Shown here piece by piece: positions 1 to 8,264 of a stretch of DNA of 54,109 nt. The position numbers were made by a program, and so were the translations under genes. Location of the stretch: contig NZ_FMZQ01000024.1 in the NCBI RefSeq assembly GCF_900102635.1, positions 1 through 54,109 on the forward strand, given 5' to 3'. Origin of the DNA: Ectopseudomonas chengduensis (lineage in GTDB: Bacteria > Pseudomonadota > Gammaproteobacteria > Pseudomonadales > Pseudomonadaceae). The notes beneath the pieces were generated by a model that searched no databases, was not told the origin of the DNA, and saw nothing but the letters and a program-made list of their open reading frames with translations. Position 1 is the first letter of the stretch; each line of letters starts with the position of its first letter.

Positions 1-322
1 TGCTGTTTCATTCCGATCAGGGCAGCCAGTACGCCAGCCGCCTGTTTCGGCAGCGGTTGTGGCGATATCGGATGGAACAGAGCATGAGCCGTCGAGGTAA
101 TTGCTGGGACAATTCACCGATGGAGCGGTTGTTCCGGAGTCTGAAGTCGGAGTGGGTTCCGCCGACCGGTTACCTGACAGCTCAGGAGGCTCAGCGGGAC
201 ATCAGTCATTACCTGATGCACCGCTACAACTGGATCAGGCCACATCAATTCAACGACGGGCTGCCGCCCGCCGCTGCCGAAGAAAAACTTAACCCACTGT
301 CCGGGATGGGTTGACCACTACA
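1..322 (+). mobile_element. IS3-family insertion sequence, right end only
   Basis: The element enters from the left edge and carries the 3' part of a transposase. Just after the stop codon the sequence reads TGACCACTACA, ending at 322, whose reverse complement TGTAGTGGTCA is the kind of terminus carried by IS3-family elements. That identification is from memory of the family, and the left end is outside the window, so the exact boundary is inferred. The insertion lies upstream of birA and about 10 bases from a REP-like repeat, a common neighbourhood for Pseudomonas insertion sequences. Confidence 0.75.
3..314 (+). CDS. IS3-family transposase (OrfB), C-terminal fragment
   Basis: The open frame begins at the window edge (in frame from base 3) and stops with TGA at 312-314. 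It shows the HSDQGSQYAS motif, which holds the second catalytic Asp of the IS3-type DDE integrase core, followed by SRRGNCWDNSPMERLF containing the catalytic Glu, and the usual YNWIRPH end. About 103 residues remain of a protein usually near 280. The truncation is due to the window edge, not a mutation that can be seen. It would catalyse strand transfer of the element. Confidence 0.9.
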   Translation: MFHSDQGSQYASRLFRQRLWRYRMEQSMSRRGNCWDNSPMERLFRSLKSEWVPPTGYLTAQEAQRDISHYLMHRYNWIRPHQFNDGLPPAAAEEKLNPLSGMG

Positions 323-331
323 CCGCTGACG

Positions 332-358
332 CTTCGCGAGCAGAGCTCGCTCCTACGG
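332..358. repeat. REP-like palindromic repeat
   Basis: CTTCGCGAGCAGAGCTCGCT followed by CCTACGG forms a small imperfect hairpin (GCGAGC/GCTCGC). Its reverse complement has the GTAGGAGCGAGC...GCTCGCGAA form of Pseudomonas REP elements. It lies between the IS3 end and birA. Confidence 0.6.
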
Positions 359-579
359 GTCATCAGCGCTCGCCTCAGATGTAAGCTTTACAGGCATCAA
401 TAGAAAGGTCTCCTTGACGGTGGTCTTGTCGCCGTTGACTTTTATTGGCGGCTCTTTCAGTCGGATCTTGCACCATGGAAGTTATCTTTCCCCTGTGCGG
501 CTTTCTTCTGCTTGCCGTTTTCTATGCAAGCTGAAGCCTCGTCGTTATCATGCCAGCCTTGTTCGTGGCGGGGCCTGGC
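359..579. other. Intergenic region upstream of birA, no gene seen
   Basis: No coding frame with a convincing ribosome site is seen here. The only structure noted is a perfect 13-base palindrome TGTAAGCTTTACA at 380-392 of unknown role. The birA promoter should lie here, but I could not pick a -35/-10 pair with confidence. Confidence 0.5.
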
Positions 580-1545
580 ATGCTGGAATTGTTGAAACTT
601 CTACAGGATGGTCGATTCCATTCCGGTGAAGCCCTGGGGGCGAAGCTTGGGATAAGTCGCAGTGCCATCTGGAAGCAACTGCAAGGCCTGGAGGCCGAGC
701 TGGGGATCGAGGTGTTCAGGGTTCCTGGTCGGGGCTATCGGTTGTCTTCGCCCATGACCTTGCTAGATGCCCAAGAGATATCTCATGGTGCTGATGGCTT
801 GGATTGGCCGATCACTGTCGAGTCCAGCGTGGACTCTACGAACGCCGAGATCTTTCGTCGCCTCGATGCTGGAGTGCGTGCGCCTTTCGTTCTGCTTGCT
901 GAGCGTCAGACCGCTGGGCGCGGCCGGCGGGGGCGGGTCTGGGCCAGTCCTTTTGCCGAGAACCTTTATTGCAGCGTCGTTCTGCGTGTAGATGGTGGCA
1001 TGAGTCAGGTGGAGGCCTTGAGTCTGACTGTAGGCCTTGCTGTCGCTAAGGCGCTGCAATCCATTGGCATCGACGGTGCGCGACTGAAGTGGCCGAATGA
1101 TGTGCTGGTCGAGGGGCGCAAGATATCCGGAATTCTCCTAGAGCTGGCCGGGGATCCGGCAGATGTCTGTCACGTTGTGATTGGTGTCGGTATCAACGTC
1201 AATATGGCGGTCGATGTGCCTGCTGTTATCGACCAGCCCTGGACCTCAGTGCGCCAGTGCCTTGGGCGCGTGCTCGACCGTAATGAGTTGGCCGCCAAGT
1301 TGTTGTTGCAGCTTCGAGATTGCCTTTCCATTCATTGGCAGCGCGGGTTTGCCGGTTTGCGCGAGGAGTGGGAAGCGTTGCATGCGTGGCGCGGGCGGTC
1401 TGTGGCGTTGACGGCAGGAAACAATGCGACTCTGGGTGTCGTGCTTGGGGTTGATGAGCGAGGCGCTATTAGGCTGAGCGTGGATGGCGTCGATCGCGCC
1501 TTCAGTGGGGGCGAGTTGAGCCTGAGGTTGCAACATGATTCTTGA
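580..1545 (+). CDS. birA: Biotin--[acetyl-CoA-carboxylase] ligase / biotin operon repressor
   Basis: It attaches biotin to the biotin carrier protein of acetyl-CoA carboxylase through biotinyl-5'-AMP, and in the two-domain form can also repress biotin genes. The N-terminal winged helix (about residues 12-45, LGISRSAIWKQLQ) is present, so this is the regulator-type BirA. The catalytic domain has the biotin-binding loop GRGRRGR and the KWPNDV motif. The start was set at ATG 580, where the family's usual opening (MLELLKLLQDG) begins; an in-frame ATG at 550 would add 10 residues. It overlaps coaX by 11 bases, so the two are translationally coupled. Confidence 0.93.
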   Translation: MLELLKLLQDGRFHSGEALGAKLGISRSAIWKQLQGLEAELGIEVFRVPGRGYRLSSPMTLLDAQEISHGADGLDWPITVESSVDSTNAEIFRRLDAGVRAPFVLLAERQTAGRGRRGRVWASPFAENLYCSVVLRVDGGMSQVEALSLTVGLAVAKALQSIGIDGARLKWPNDVLVEGRKISGILLELAGDPADVCHVVIGVGINVNMAVDVPAVIDQPWTSVRQCLGRVLDRNELAAKLLLQLRDCLSIHWQRGFAGLREEWEALHAWRGRSVALTAGNNATLGVVLGVDERGAIRLSVDGVDRAFSGGELSLRLQHDS

Positions 1546-2284
1546 GCTCGACTGCGGTAATAGCTTTATCAAGTGGCGGGTGATCTCCGTGGATGGAACG
1601 CAGCGCCTTCTTGCTGGCGTGGTCGACTCCGATGCCGCTCTCTTCGAGTCGTTGGCAGTTGCGCCTGGGTTGCGGGTAAGTCGCTGTCGCTTGGTTAGTG
1701 TGCGTAGTGACGCCGAGACCGAACAGTTGGTTGCACGTCTGCGTGAGTCCTTGGGGGTGGATGCGGTATGCGCTCAACCTGCCAGTCAGGTCGGGGTTGT
1801 GCATAACGGTTACGAAGACTTCCGGCGTCTTGGTCTGGATCGTTGGTTGGCTGTGCTGGGCGCCTATCATCTAGGGCAGCGTGCTTGTCTGGTGGTGGAT
1901 CTGGGGACAGCGGTGACCGCTGACTTCGTTTCTGCCTCAGGTATGCACCTGGGCGGCTTCATTTGCCCGGGTTTGCCGCTCATGCGTGATCAGTTGAGCA
2001 CGCACACGCGGCGTATTCGCTACGACCGGCAGGTGGCTCTCGCTGCTTTGCAGGAGCTGGAGCCTGGGCGCTCCACTGCGGAGGCTGTCGAGCGAGGGTG
2101 CGTATTGATGTTGCGCGGTTTTGTTGCCGAGCAGTTGCTGCAGGCGCAGGCTCGTTTTCCTGAGGGTTTCGAGGTCTTCCTGACTGGAGGCGATGCGGAT
2201 CTGGTGCGAGATGTGGTCCCGGGAGCGCAGGTTGTTCCTGATCTGGTATTTGTCGGGCTGGCTATCGCCTGTCCCTTGAGCTGA
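1535..2284 (+). CDS. coaX: Type III pantothenate kinase
   Basis: It phosphorylates pantothenate, the first step of coenzyme A synthesis. This is the ASKHA-fold type III enzyme, which is not inhibited by CoA and does not accept ordinary pantothenamide antimetabolites. Visible motifs are the N-terminal phosphate loop LDCGNSFIKWR and the central VVDLGTAVTADFV with its catalytic Asp. The 249-residue length fits the family. Its start lies inside the end of birA, the usual Pseudomonas arrangement. Confidence 0.93.
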   Translation: MILELDCGNSFIKWRVISVDGTQRLLAGVVDSDAALFESLAVAPGLRVSRCRLVSVRSDAETEQLVARLRESLGVDAVCAQPASQVGVVHNGYEDFRRLGLDRWLAVLGAYHLGQRACLVVDLGTAVTADFVSASGMHLGGFICPGLPLMRDQLSTHTRRIRYDRQVALAALQELEPGRSTAEAVERGCVLMLRGFVAEQLLQAQARFPEGFEVFLTGGDADLVRDVVPGAQVVPDLVFVGLAIACPLS

Positions 2285-2292
2285 GGCGAGGT

Positions 2293-2979
2293 ATGCGTTG
2301 GTTTCTGCTATTGCTCCTGCTACTTAACGCCTTCTATTACGTCTGGCATCAGCAGCAGGCTCCCTTACGTGCCAAAGAGGTGGCTCCAGCAGGTGCTTAT
2401 CAGGCGGCGCGTAAAGATATCCGTTTGTTGAGTGAGGCGGATGCGCCGCGCTCGCGTGCAGATTCGTCGACACCGGCTGATGCGGCTGTTCCTGATGCGG
2501 CTGTTTGCCTCTATCTAGGGAGTTTCGAAGAGGAGTCGAGGGCCAGGGTTGTGGAGCAGCGTCTGTTGAGTTTGGACATACAGGCTGAAGTGCGCGGTGT
2601 CGATGCGGCGGCGGGGGTCGAGTATTGGGTTTATCTGCCGCCTCTGGCTTCCCGTCAGGCCTCGCTGAGGCAGTTGCGCGAACTGCAGGCCCGCCGTATC
2701 GATAGCTACATCATCACTCAGGGCGAGCTGGCGAATGGCATATCGCTCGGCATATTCCCTCGCAATGACTCGGCCAATAGCGTCATGCAGCGTTTGCGGG
2801 ATGTGGGTTACGAGCCGCAGATTCGCGAGCTCTCGCGCGCGCATCGCAGTTTCTGGGTGCGCGTTGCTCCGGAAAGTCGGCGCTTGGCAGATGAATTTTT
2901 GCTTGGGCGGCTCGCGGGTGACTTCGCAGGTTTGCAGCATCAATTAATGCCTTGTGAAGGCGTTGCATTGCTCCAGTAG
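2293..2979 (+). CDS. SPOR-domain inner-membrane protein
   Basis: This is a 228-residue protein with one N-terminal membrane helix (about residues 2-17, mostly Leu) and a periplasmic remainder. It appears to carry two SPOR-like segments, near residues 70-135 and 145-215. SPOR domains bind denuded glycan strands of septal peptidoglycan, so a role at the cell wall or division site is likely, but the specific job is unknown. It starts 8 bases after coaX behind GAGGCGAGGT and is probably the last gene of the birA-coaX operon. Confidence 0.8.
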   Translation: MRWFLLLLLLLNAFYYVWHQQQAPLRAKEVAPAGAYQAARKDIRLLSEADAPRSRADSSTPADAAVPDAAVCLYLGSFEEESRARVVEQRLLSLDIQAEVRGVDAAAGVEYWVYLPPLASRQASLRQLRELQARRIDSYIITQGELANGISLGIFPRNDSANSVMQRLRDVGYEPQIRELSRAHRSFWVRVAPESRRLADEFLLGRLAGDFAGLQHQLMPCEGVALLQ

Positions 2980-3078
2980 TTTGCATAGAATGGCGCCCGC
3001 TTCGCAGGGTGGTCAAAGTTGGTTCCCGACGAAGATGTTGTCAAAGTAGCTAACCTCAAGATTTTAATGAGAAAAAGC

Positions 3079-3107
3079 TTGACAGCAGGGTGGCAGATCT
3101 AGAAAAT
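3079..3107 (+). promoter_or_regulatory. Probable sigma70 promoter of the tRNA-tuf operon
   Basis: A consensus TTGACA at 3079-3084 is followed after 17 bases by GAAAAT at 3102-3107. An A/T-rich stretch lies just upstream (3058-3076), and a GC-rich discriminator (GCCGCC) follows. An upstream A/T tract plus a GC discriminator is the usual form of stringently controlled stable-RNA promoters. The tRNA-Tyr gene begins 13 bases further on. Confidence 0.7.
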
Positions 3108-3120
3108 GCCGCCTCACTTT

Positions 3121-3205
<85 letters not shown>

Positions 3206-3229
3206 GATTCGGCGTGAGCTGCAAGCTCC

Positions 3230-3303
<74 letters not shown>

Positions 3304-3329
3304 GTTTGTGGTTGGCGCAACAGAGTTTG

Positions 3330-3405
3330 GCTCATGTAGCTCAGCTGGTAGAGCACACCCTTGGTAAGGGTGAGGTCAGCGGTTCAAATCCGCTCATGAG
3401 CTCCA
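3330..3405 (+). tRNA. tRNA-Thr (anticodon GGT)
   Basis: A 76-base tRNA with encoded CCA at 3403-3405. The acceptor arms GCTCATG/CATGAGC pair, and the anticodon loop TTGGTAA has GGT at 3363-3365. It is the last tRNA before tuf. Confidence 0.97.
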
Positions 3406-3412
3406 TCTAATG

Positions 3413-3444
3413 AAGGCAGATATGAAAGTATCTGCCTTTGTTTT
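3413..3444 (+). terminator. Terminator-like hairpin between tRNA-Thr and tuf
   Basis: A perfect 10-bp stem AAGGCAGATA/TATCTGCCTT (3413-3422 with 3429-3438) with a 6-base loop is followed by TGTTTT. It could partly uncouple tRNA and tuf transcription, or act as an RNA processing signal. Confidence 0.55.
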
Positions 3445-3489
3445 AATGGCGGCATGGCTTGCTCAATTCTTCGCTAGGAGACGGTCAAG

Positions 3490-4683
3490 ATGGCTAAAGA
3501 AAAATTCGAACGTAACAAACCGCACGTCAACGTTGGCACCATCGGTCACGTTGACCACGGTAAAACCACTCTGACCGCTGCTCTGACCCGTGTCTGCTCC
3601 GAAGTTTTCGGTTCCGCTCGCGTTGACTTCGACAAGATCGACAGCGCCCCGGAAGAGAAGGCTCGTGGTATCACCATCAACACTGCCCACGTAGAGTACG
3701 ATTCCAACATTCGTCACTACGCGCACGTTGACTGCCCGGGTCACGCCGACTACGTGAAGAACATGATCACCGGTGCTGCCCAGATGGACGGCGCGATCCT
3801 GGTCTGCTCGGCTGCCGACGGCCCGATGCCGCAAACTCGTGAGCACATCCTGCTGTCCCGTCAGGTTGGCGTACCGTACATCGTTGTCTTCCTGAACAAG
3901 GCTGACATGGTTGACGACGCTGAGCTGCTGGAGCTGGTCGAGATGGAAGTTCGCGACCTGCTGAGCACCTACGATTTCCCGGGTGACGACACTCCGATCA
4001 TCATCGGCTCGGCGCTGATGGCTCTGAACGGCCAGGACGACAACGACATGGGCACCACTGCCGTCAAAAACCTCGTCGAAACTCTGGACACCTACATCCC
4101 TGAGCCGGTTCGTGCCATCGACAAGCCGTTCCTGATGCCGATCGAAGACGTATTCTCGATCTCCGGCCGCGGTACTGTAGTGACCGGTCGTGTAGAGCGC
4201 GGTATCGTCCGTATCCAGGAAGAAATCGAAATCGTTGGTCTGCGTCCGACCACCAAGACCACCTGCACCGGCGTTGAGATGTTCCGCAAGCTGCTGGATG
4301 AAGGTCGTGCTGGTGAGAACTGCGGCGTGCTGCTGCGCGGCACCAAGCGTGATGAAGTCGAGCGTGGTCAGGTTCTGGCCAAGCCGGGCACCATCAAGCC
4401 GCACACCAAGTTCGAAGCTGAAGTGTACGTTCTGTCCAAAGAAGAAGGTGGTCGTCACACCCCGTTCTTCAAGGGCTACCGTCCTCAGTTCTACTTCCGT
4501 ACCACTGACGTGACCGGTTCGTGCGAACTGCCGGAAGGCGTTGAGATGGTAATGCCGGGCGACAACATCAAAATGGTTGTCACCCTGATCAAGCCGATCG
4601 CCATGGAAGATGGCCTGCGTTTCGCGATTCGCGAAGGCGGCCGTACCGTTGGTGCTGGCGTGGTTGCCAAGATCGTCGAGTAA
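3490..4683 (+). CDS. tuf: Elongation factor Tu
   Basis: This GTPase delivers aminoacyl-tRNA to the ribosomal A site. All G motifs are present: GHVDHGKT at residues 19-26, the DCPGH switch II motif and NKAD. Domains 2 and 3 are complete, for a full 397 residues. The ribosome site is AGGAG, 8 bases before ATG. Context is odd: upstream neighbours (tRNA-Tyr/Gly/Thr) are those of tufB, but the downstream neighbour (rpsJ) is that of tufA. The gene body may therefore be a consensus or hybrid of two copies. Confidence 0.98.
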   Translation: MAKEKFERNKPHVNVGTIGHVDHGKTTLTAALTRVCSEVFGSARVDFDKIDSAPEEKARGITINTAHVEYDSNIRHYAHVDCPGHADYVKNMITGAAQMDGAILVCSAADGPMPQTREHILLSRQVGVPYIVVFLNKADMVDDAELLELVEMEVRDLLSTYDFPGDDTPIIIGSALMALNGQDDNDMGTTAVKNLVETLDTYIPEPVRAIDKPFLMPIEDVFSISGRGTVVTGRVERGIVRIQEEIEIVGLRPTTKTTCTGVEMFRKLLDEGRAGENCGVLLRGTKRDEVERGQVLAKPGTIKPHTKFEAEVYVLSKEEGGRHTPFFKGYRPQFYFRTTDVTGSCELPEGVEMVMPGDNIKMVVTLIKPIAMEDGLRFAIREGGRTVGAGVVAKIVE

Positions 4684-4702
4684 TCAACGATCCGCGGTAT
4701 GG

Positions 4703-4730
4703 AAAAGGGCCCTTCGGGGCCCTTTTCTTT
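4703..4730 (+). terminator. Intrinsic terminator after tuf
   Basis: Stem AAAAGGGCCC/GGGCCCTTTT (4703-4712 with 4717-4726) closed by a TTCG tetraloop and followed by CTTTT. It separates tuf from the rpsJ promoter 16 bases further on. Confidence 0.9.
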
Positions 4731-4745
4731 TGGATTGGTTAAAAG

Positions 4746-4774
4746 TTGACACCCCCAGGGGGCATCCGTACAAT
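4746..4774 (+). promoter_or_regulatory. S10 operon promoter (sigma70)
   Basis: TTGACA at 4746-4751 and TACAAT at 4769-4774 with exactly 17 bases between them; only one base departs from consensus. Transcription would start near 4781, giving a leader of roughly 58 bases before rpsJ. That is much shorter than the L4-controlled S10 leader of E. coli. Confidence 0.85.
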
Positions 4775-4838
4775 TGCGCCTCCCTCGAGCGGGCGTAGTC
4801 CGTCTGTGGGGATTAGCAGCTTGGAATCTGAGGTCAAA

Positions 4839-5150
4839 ATGCAAAACCAACAAATCCGTATTCGGTTGAAGGCTTTTGACCATCGCCTGATCGATCAATC
4901 TACCCAGGAAATCGTGGAAACCGCGAAACGTACTGGTGCTCAGGTGCGTGGTCCGATTCCTCTGCCTACTCGTAAGGAGCGGTATACCGTTCTGGTCTCC
5001 CCGCACGTCAACAAAGACGCGCGCGATCAGTACGAAATCCGCACTCATAAGCGTGTTCTGGACATCGTCCAGCCGACGGATAAAACCGTTGACGCGCTGA
5101 TGAAGCTTGACCTTGCGGCAGGCGTGGAAGTGCAGATCAGCCTCGGCTAA
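4839..5150 (+). CDS. rpsJ: 30S ribosomal protein S10
   Basis: Part of the 30S head; as NusE it also pairs with NusB in antitermination complexes. The 103-residue product is full length and begins MQNQQIRIRLKAFDHRLID, the standard S10 opening, so ATG 4839 behind GAGGT was chosen over an in-frame upstream codon at 4746 that would lie inside the promoter. It is the first gene of the S10 operon; its NusB partner gene lies at 44965. Confidence 0.98.
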   Translation: MQNQQIRIRLKAFDHRLIDQSTQEIVETAKRTGAQVRGPIPLPTRKERYTVLVSPHVNKDARDQYEIRTHKRVLDIVQPTDKTVDALMKLDLAAGVEVQISLG

Positions 5151-5233
5151 AACCTGGCGGTTTTAGTCGTGTAACGCTCTGAAATGGGCGGCCATAGCGG
5201 GTGAAAGCCCCGTACACTCATGAGGTTTACAAC

Positions 5234-5863
5234 ATGACTATTGGTGTAGTCGGTCGTAAAGCGGGTATGACCCGTATTTTCACCGAAGAAGGTGTCTCCA
5301 TTCCGGTTACGGTCATCGAGATCGAGCCGAATCGCGTCACCCAGTTTAAAACCGAAGAATCCGATGGCTATCGCGCAGTGCAAGTCACTGTTGGCGAGCG
5401 TCGTGCTTCGCGTGTCACAGCAGCTCAAGCTGGCCACTTCGCCAAGGCGAACGTCGCGGCAGGTCGTACCGTTCTGGAGTTCCGTCTTGAAGAAGGCGAC
5501 TACCAGGCTGGTGATCTGATCAACGCTGAAATTTTCCAAGCTGGTCAACTGGTGGATGTCACCGGTCAGTCCAAAGGTAAAGGCTTCGCCGGTACCATCA
5601 AGCGTTGGAACTTCCGCGGCCAGGACAACACTCACGGCAACTCCGTGTCCCACCGTGTTCCGGGTTCCATTGGCCAGTGCCAGACCCCGGGTCGCGTATT
5701 CAAGGGCAAGAAGATGTCCGGCCACATGGGTGCTGAGCGCGTTACCGTGCAGTCCCTGGAAGTCGTGCGCGTAGACGCCGAGCGTAATCTGCTGCTGGTC
5801 AAGGGTGCCGTTCCTGGCGCTACTGGCGGCGACGTTATCGTTCGTCCGGCTGCCAAGGCGTAA
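5234..5863 (+). CDS. rplC: 50S ribosomal protein L3
   Basis: An early-assembly 23S rRNA-binding protein near the peptidyl-transferase centre. It is 209 residues, opening MTIGVVGRKAGMTRIF. The central loop contains GHMGAERVTVQ and the GQCQTPGRVFKGKKM stretch that carries the conserved methylatable Gln in related bacteria. Start ATG 5234 follows GAGG at a good distance. It comes second in the S10 operon, 83 bases after rpsJ. Confidence 0.97.
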   Translation: MTIGVVGRKAGMTRIFTEEGVSIPVTVIEIEPNRVTQFKTEESDGYRAVQVTVGERRASRVTAAQAGHFAKANVAAGRTVLEFRLEEGDYQAGDLINAEIFQAGQLVDVTGQSKGKGFAGTIKRWNFRGQDNTHGNSVSHRVPGSIGQCQTPGRVFKGKKMSGHMGAERVTVQSLEVVRVDAERNLLLVKGAVPGATGGDVIVRPAAKA

Positions 5864-5877
5864 GGGGAGAATCTGAG

Positions 5878-6480
5878 ATGCAATTGAATGTAAATGGCGC
5901 TCAGGCGATCGAAGTGTCGGAATCGACCTTCGGTGGCGAGTACAACGAGACTCTGGTTCACCAGGCAGTCGTAGCCTATATGGCTGGCGGCCGTCAGGGT
6001 ACCAAAGGTCAGAAGTCCCGTTCTGACGTTTCCGGTGGCGGTAAGCGCCCATGGCGTCAGAAGGGCACTGGTCGTGCTCGTGCTGGTACCACTCGTGGTC
6101 CGATCTGGCGTGGCGGTGGTGTGACCTTCGCAGCGTCCACCCGCAACCATGATCAAAAGCTGAACAAGAAGATGTACCGCGCAGCTCTGCGCTCCATCCT
6201 TGCTGAGCTCGTTCGTACCGACCGTCTGGTCGTGGTCGAAGACTTCGCCGTTGACGCGCCGAAGACCAAGACCCTGCTGGCCAAACTCAATGGCCTGGGC
6301 CTGACCGACGTGCTGATCGTATCCGACGCTGTCGATGAGAACCTGTACCTGGCTGCCCGCAACCTGCCGCACGTTGATGTACGTGACGTCCAGGGTTCCG
6401 ATCCGGTCAGCCTGATCGCGTACGAGAAGGTGCTGGTCACCGTTTCGGCCGTGAAGAAATTCGAGGAGCTGCTGGGATGA
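5878..6480 (+). CDS. rplD: 50S ribosomal protein L4
   Basis: A 200-residue 23S-binding protein whose extended loop (about residues 45-85, rich in Gly/Arg, with RGGGVTFAA) lines the peptide exit tunnel and is a known site of macrolide-resistance changes. In E. coli L4 represses its own operon; whether it does here is not shown, given the short leader. The stop overlaps the rplW start by 4 bases (ATGA). Confidence 0.97.
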   Translation: MQLNVNGAQAIEVSESTFGGEYNETLVHQAVVAYMAGGRQGTKGQKSRSDVSGGGKRPWRQKGTGRARAGTTRGPIWRGGGVTFAASTRNHDQKLNKKMYRAALRSILAELVRTDRLVVVEDFAVDAPKTKTLLAKLNGLGLTDVLIVSDAVDENLYLAARNLPHVDVRDVQGSDPVSLIAYEKVLVTVSAVKKFEELLG

Positions 6481-6776
6481 ACCAGGAACGCGTATTCAAA
6501 GTGCTGCTTGGCCCGCACATCTCCGAGAAGGCCACGGTTCTGGCTGACAAGCAAGGTCAGTTCGTTTTCAAAGTCGCTACCGATGCGACCAAGCTGGAAA
6601 TCAAGAAGGCTGTCGAAGGCCTGTTCGGCGTGAAGGTTGAGCGCGTTACTACTCAGAACGTTCTGGGTAAGAGCAAGCGCACCGCTCGCGGTCTGGGCAA
6701 GCGTAACGACTGGAAGAAGGCAGTTATCTCCCTTCAGCCGGGCCAAGAACTCGATTTCACCAGCAGTGCTGAGTAA
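6477..6776 (+). CDS. rplW: 50S ribosomal protein L23
   Basis: A 99-residue protein at the exit-tunnel mouth, where trigger factor and SRP dock. It opens MNQERVFKVLLGPHISEKAT and has the conserved VERVTTQNVLGKSKR loop. It is coupled to rplD by a 4-base overlap and lies 14 bases before rplB. Confidence 0.97.
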   Translation: MNQERVFKVLLGPHISEKATVLADKQGQFVFKVATDATKLEIKKAVEGLFGVKVERVTTQNVLGKSKRTARGLGKRNDWKKAVISLQPGQELDFTSSAE

Positions 6777-6790
6777 GGAAGGGGTGCATC

Positions 6791-7615
6791 ATGGCAATCG
6801 TTAAATGCAAACCGACTTCCGCTGGCCGCCGTTTTGTGGTCAAGGTGGTCAATCAGGAGCTGCACAAAGGCGCTCCATACGCTCCGCTGCTCGAGAAAAA
6901 GTCGAAGTCCGGTGGTCGTAACAACAATGGCCGTATTACCACCCGTCATATCGGTGGTGGTCATAAGCAGCATTACCGTCTGGTCGACTTCCGTCGCAAC
7001 GACAAGGATGGCATTCCTGCCACCGTCGAGCGCGTGGAATACGATCCGAACCGTACTGCTCACATCGCTCTGCTGAAATACGCTGACGGCGAACGTCGCT
7101 ACATCATCGCTCCGAAGGGCGTTTCTGCTGGCGACCAGCTGATTGCGGGCATCATGGCTCCGATCAAGCCGGGCAACAGCCTGCAGCTGCGCAACATTCC
7201 GGTAGGTTCGACCGTTCACGGTATCGAGCTGAAGCCGGGTAAAGGTGCTCAGATCGCTCGTTCCGCTGGTGCTTCCGCTCAGCTGATCGCTCGTGAAGGT
7301 GCCTATGTGACTCTGCGTCTGCGCTCCGGCGAAATGCGTAAAGTCCTTTCCGAGTGCCGTGCGACCCTGGGCGAAGTCTCGAACTCCGAGCACAGCCTGC
7401 GTTCGCTGGGTAAGGCCGGTGCCAAGCGCTGGCGCGGTGTTCGTCCGACCGTTCGTGGTGTTGCCATGAACCCGGTTGATCACCCGCACGGTGGTGGTGA
7501 GGGTCGTACCTCCGGTGGTCGTCATCCGGTGTCGCCATGGGGCTTCCCGACCAAGGGCGCGAAAACCCGTGCTAACAAGCGCACCGACAACATGATCGTC
7601 CGTCGTCGCAAGTAA
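6791..7615 (+). CDS. rplB: 50S ribosomal protein L2
   Basis: A 274-residue primary 23S binder needed for subunit joining and peptidyl-transferase activity. The C-terminal part has the universal MNPVDHPHGGGEGR segment with the functionally important His. The length is standard and the spacing (16 bases to rpsS) typical of the operon. Confidence 0.98.
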   Translation: MAIVKCKPTSAGRRFVVKVVNQELHKGAPYAPLLEKKSKSGGRNNNGRITTRHIGGGHKQHYRLVDFRRNDKDGIPATVERVEYDPNRTAHIALLKYADGERRYIIAPKGVSAGDQLIAGIMAPIKPGNSLQLRNIPVGSTVHGIELKPGKGAQIARSAGASAQLIAREGAYVTLRLRSGEMRKVLSECRATLGEVSNSEHSLRSLGKAGAKRWRGVRPTVRGVAMNPVDHPHGGGEGRTSGGRHPVSPWGFPTKGAKTRANKRTDNMIVRRRK

Positions 7616-7631
7616 ATAGAGGGATACGACA

Positions 7632-7907
7632 GTGCCACGTTCTCTGAAAAAAGGTCCTTTTATCGATCTTCACCTACTGAAGAAGGTCGAAGCGGCGGTG
7701 GAAAAGAACGAACGCAAACCGGTTAAGACCTGGTCGCGCCGTTCCATGATCCTGCCGCAGATGGTCGGTCTGACCATCGCTGTGCATAACGGTCGTCAAC
7801 ATGTCCCGGTCCTCGTGAACGAAGACATGGTCGGCCACAAACTGGGCGAATTTGCCGGCACGCGTACCTATCGTGGTCACGTTGCCGACAAGAAAGGCAA
7901 GCGTTAA
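7632..7907 (+). CDS. rpsS: 30S ribosomal protein S19
   Basis: A 91-residue protein of the 30S head that works with S13 near the A site. It opens [17 protein letters not shown] and uses GTG at 7632 as its start, downstream of GAGGG. It ends [17 protein letters not shown], as in other Pseudomonas. Confidence 0.97.
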
Positions 7908-7918
7908 GGGGTTTGGAA

Positions 7919-8251
7919 ATGGAAGTAGCCGCTAAGTTGTCGGGCGCTCGCATCTCCGCCCAGAAAGCTCGCCTGGTCGCCGACCAGATCCGCGGGAAGA
8001 AGGTGGGCGAAGCGCTCAACCTGCTGGCTTTCAGCAGCAAGAAAGCCGCCGAGATCATGAAGAAAGTGCTGGAGTCGGCCGTTGCCAACGCCGAGCACAA
8101 CGAAGGCGCAGACGTTGATGACCTGAAGGTCAGCACCGTTTTCGTCAACGAAGGGCGTTCGCTTAAGCGCATCATGCCGCGTGCCAAAGGCCGTGCTGAT
8201 CGCATCGTCAAGCGGTCTTGCCATATCACTGTCAAGGTTGCGGACAAGTAA
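7919..8251 (+). CDS. rplV: 50S ribosomal protein L22
   Basis: A 110-residue protein whose beta-hairpin reaches into the exit tunnel next to L4. The hairpin ([17 protein letters not shown]) is intact with no resistance-type deletion. ATG 7919 gives the family length; a TTG two codons upstream is in frame but less likely. It follows rpsS by 11 bases. Confidence 0.97.
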
Positions 8252-8264
8252 CGGAGTCGATCAG

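Noticed and set aside
380..392. TGTAAGCTTTACA as a biotin operator for BirA
   Set aside because: It is a perfect palindrome but too short and unlike the long bipartite bio operator; its role is unknown.
4775..4838. E. coli-type L4-responsive S10 leader
   Set aside because: The predicted leader is only about 58 bases, too short for the multi-hairpin E. coli structure.
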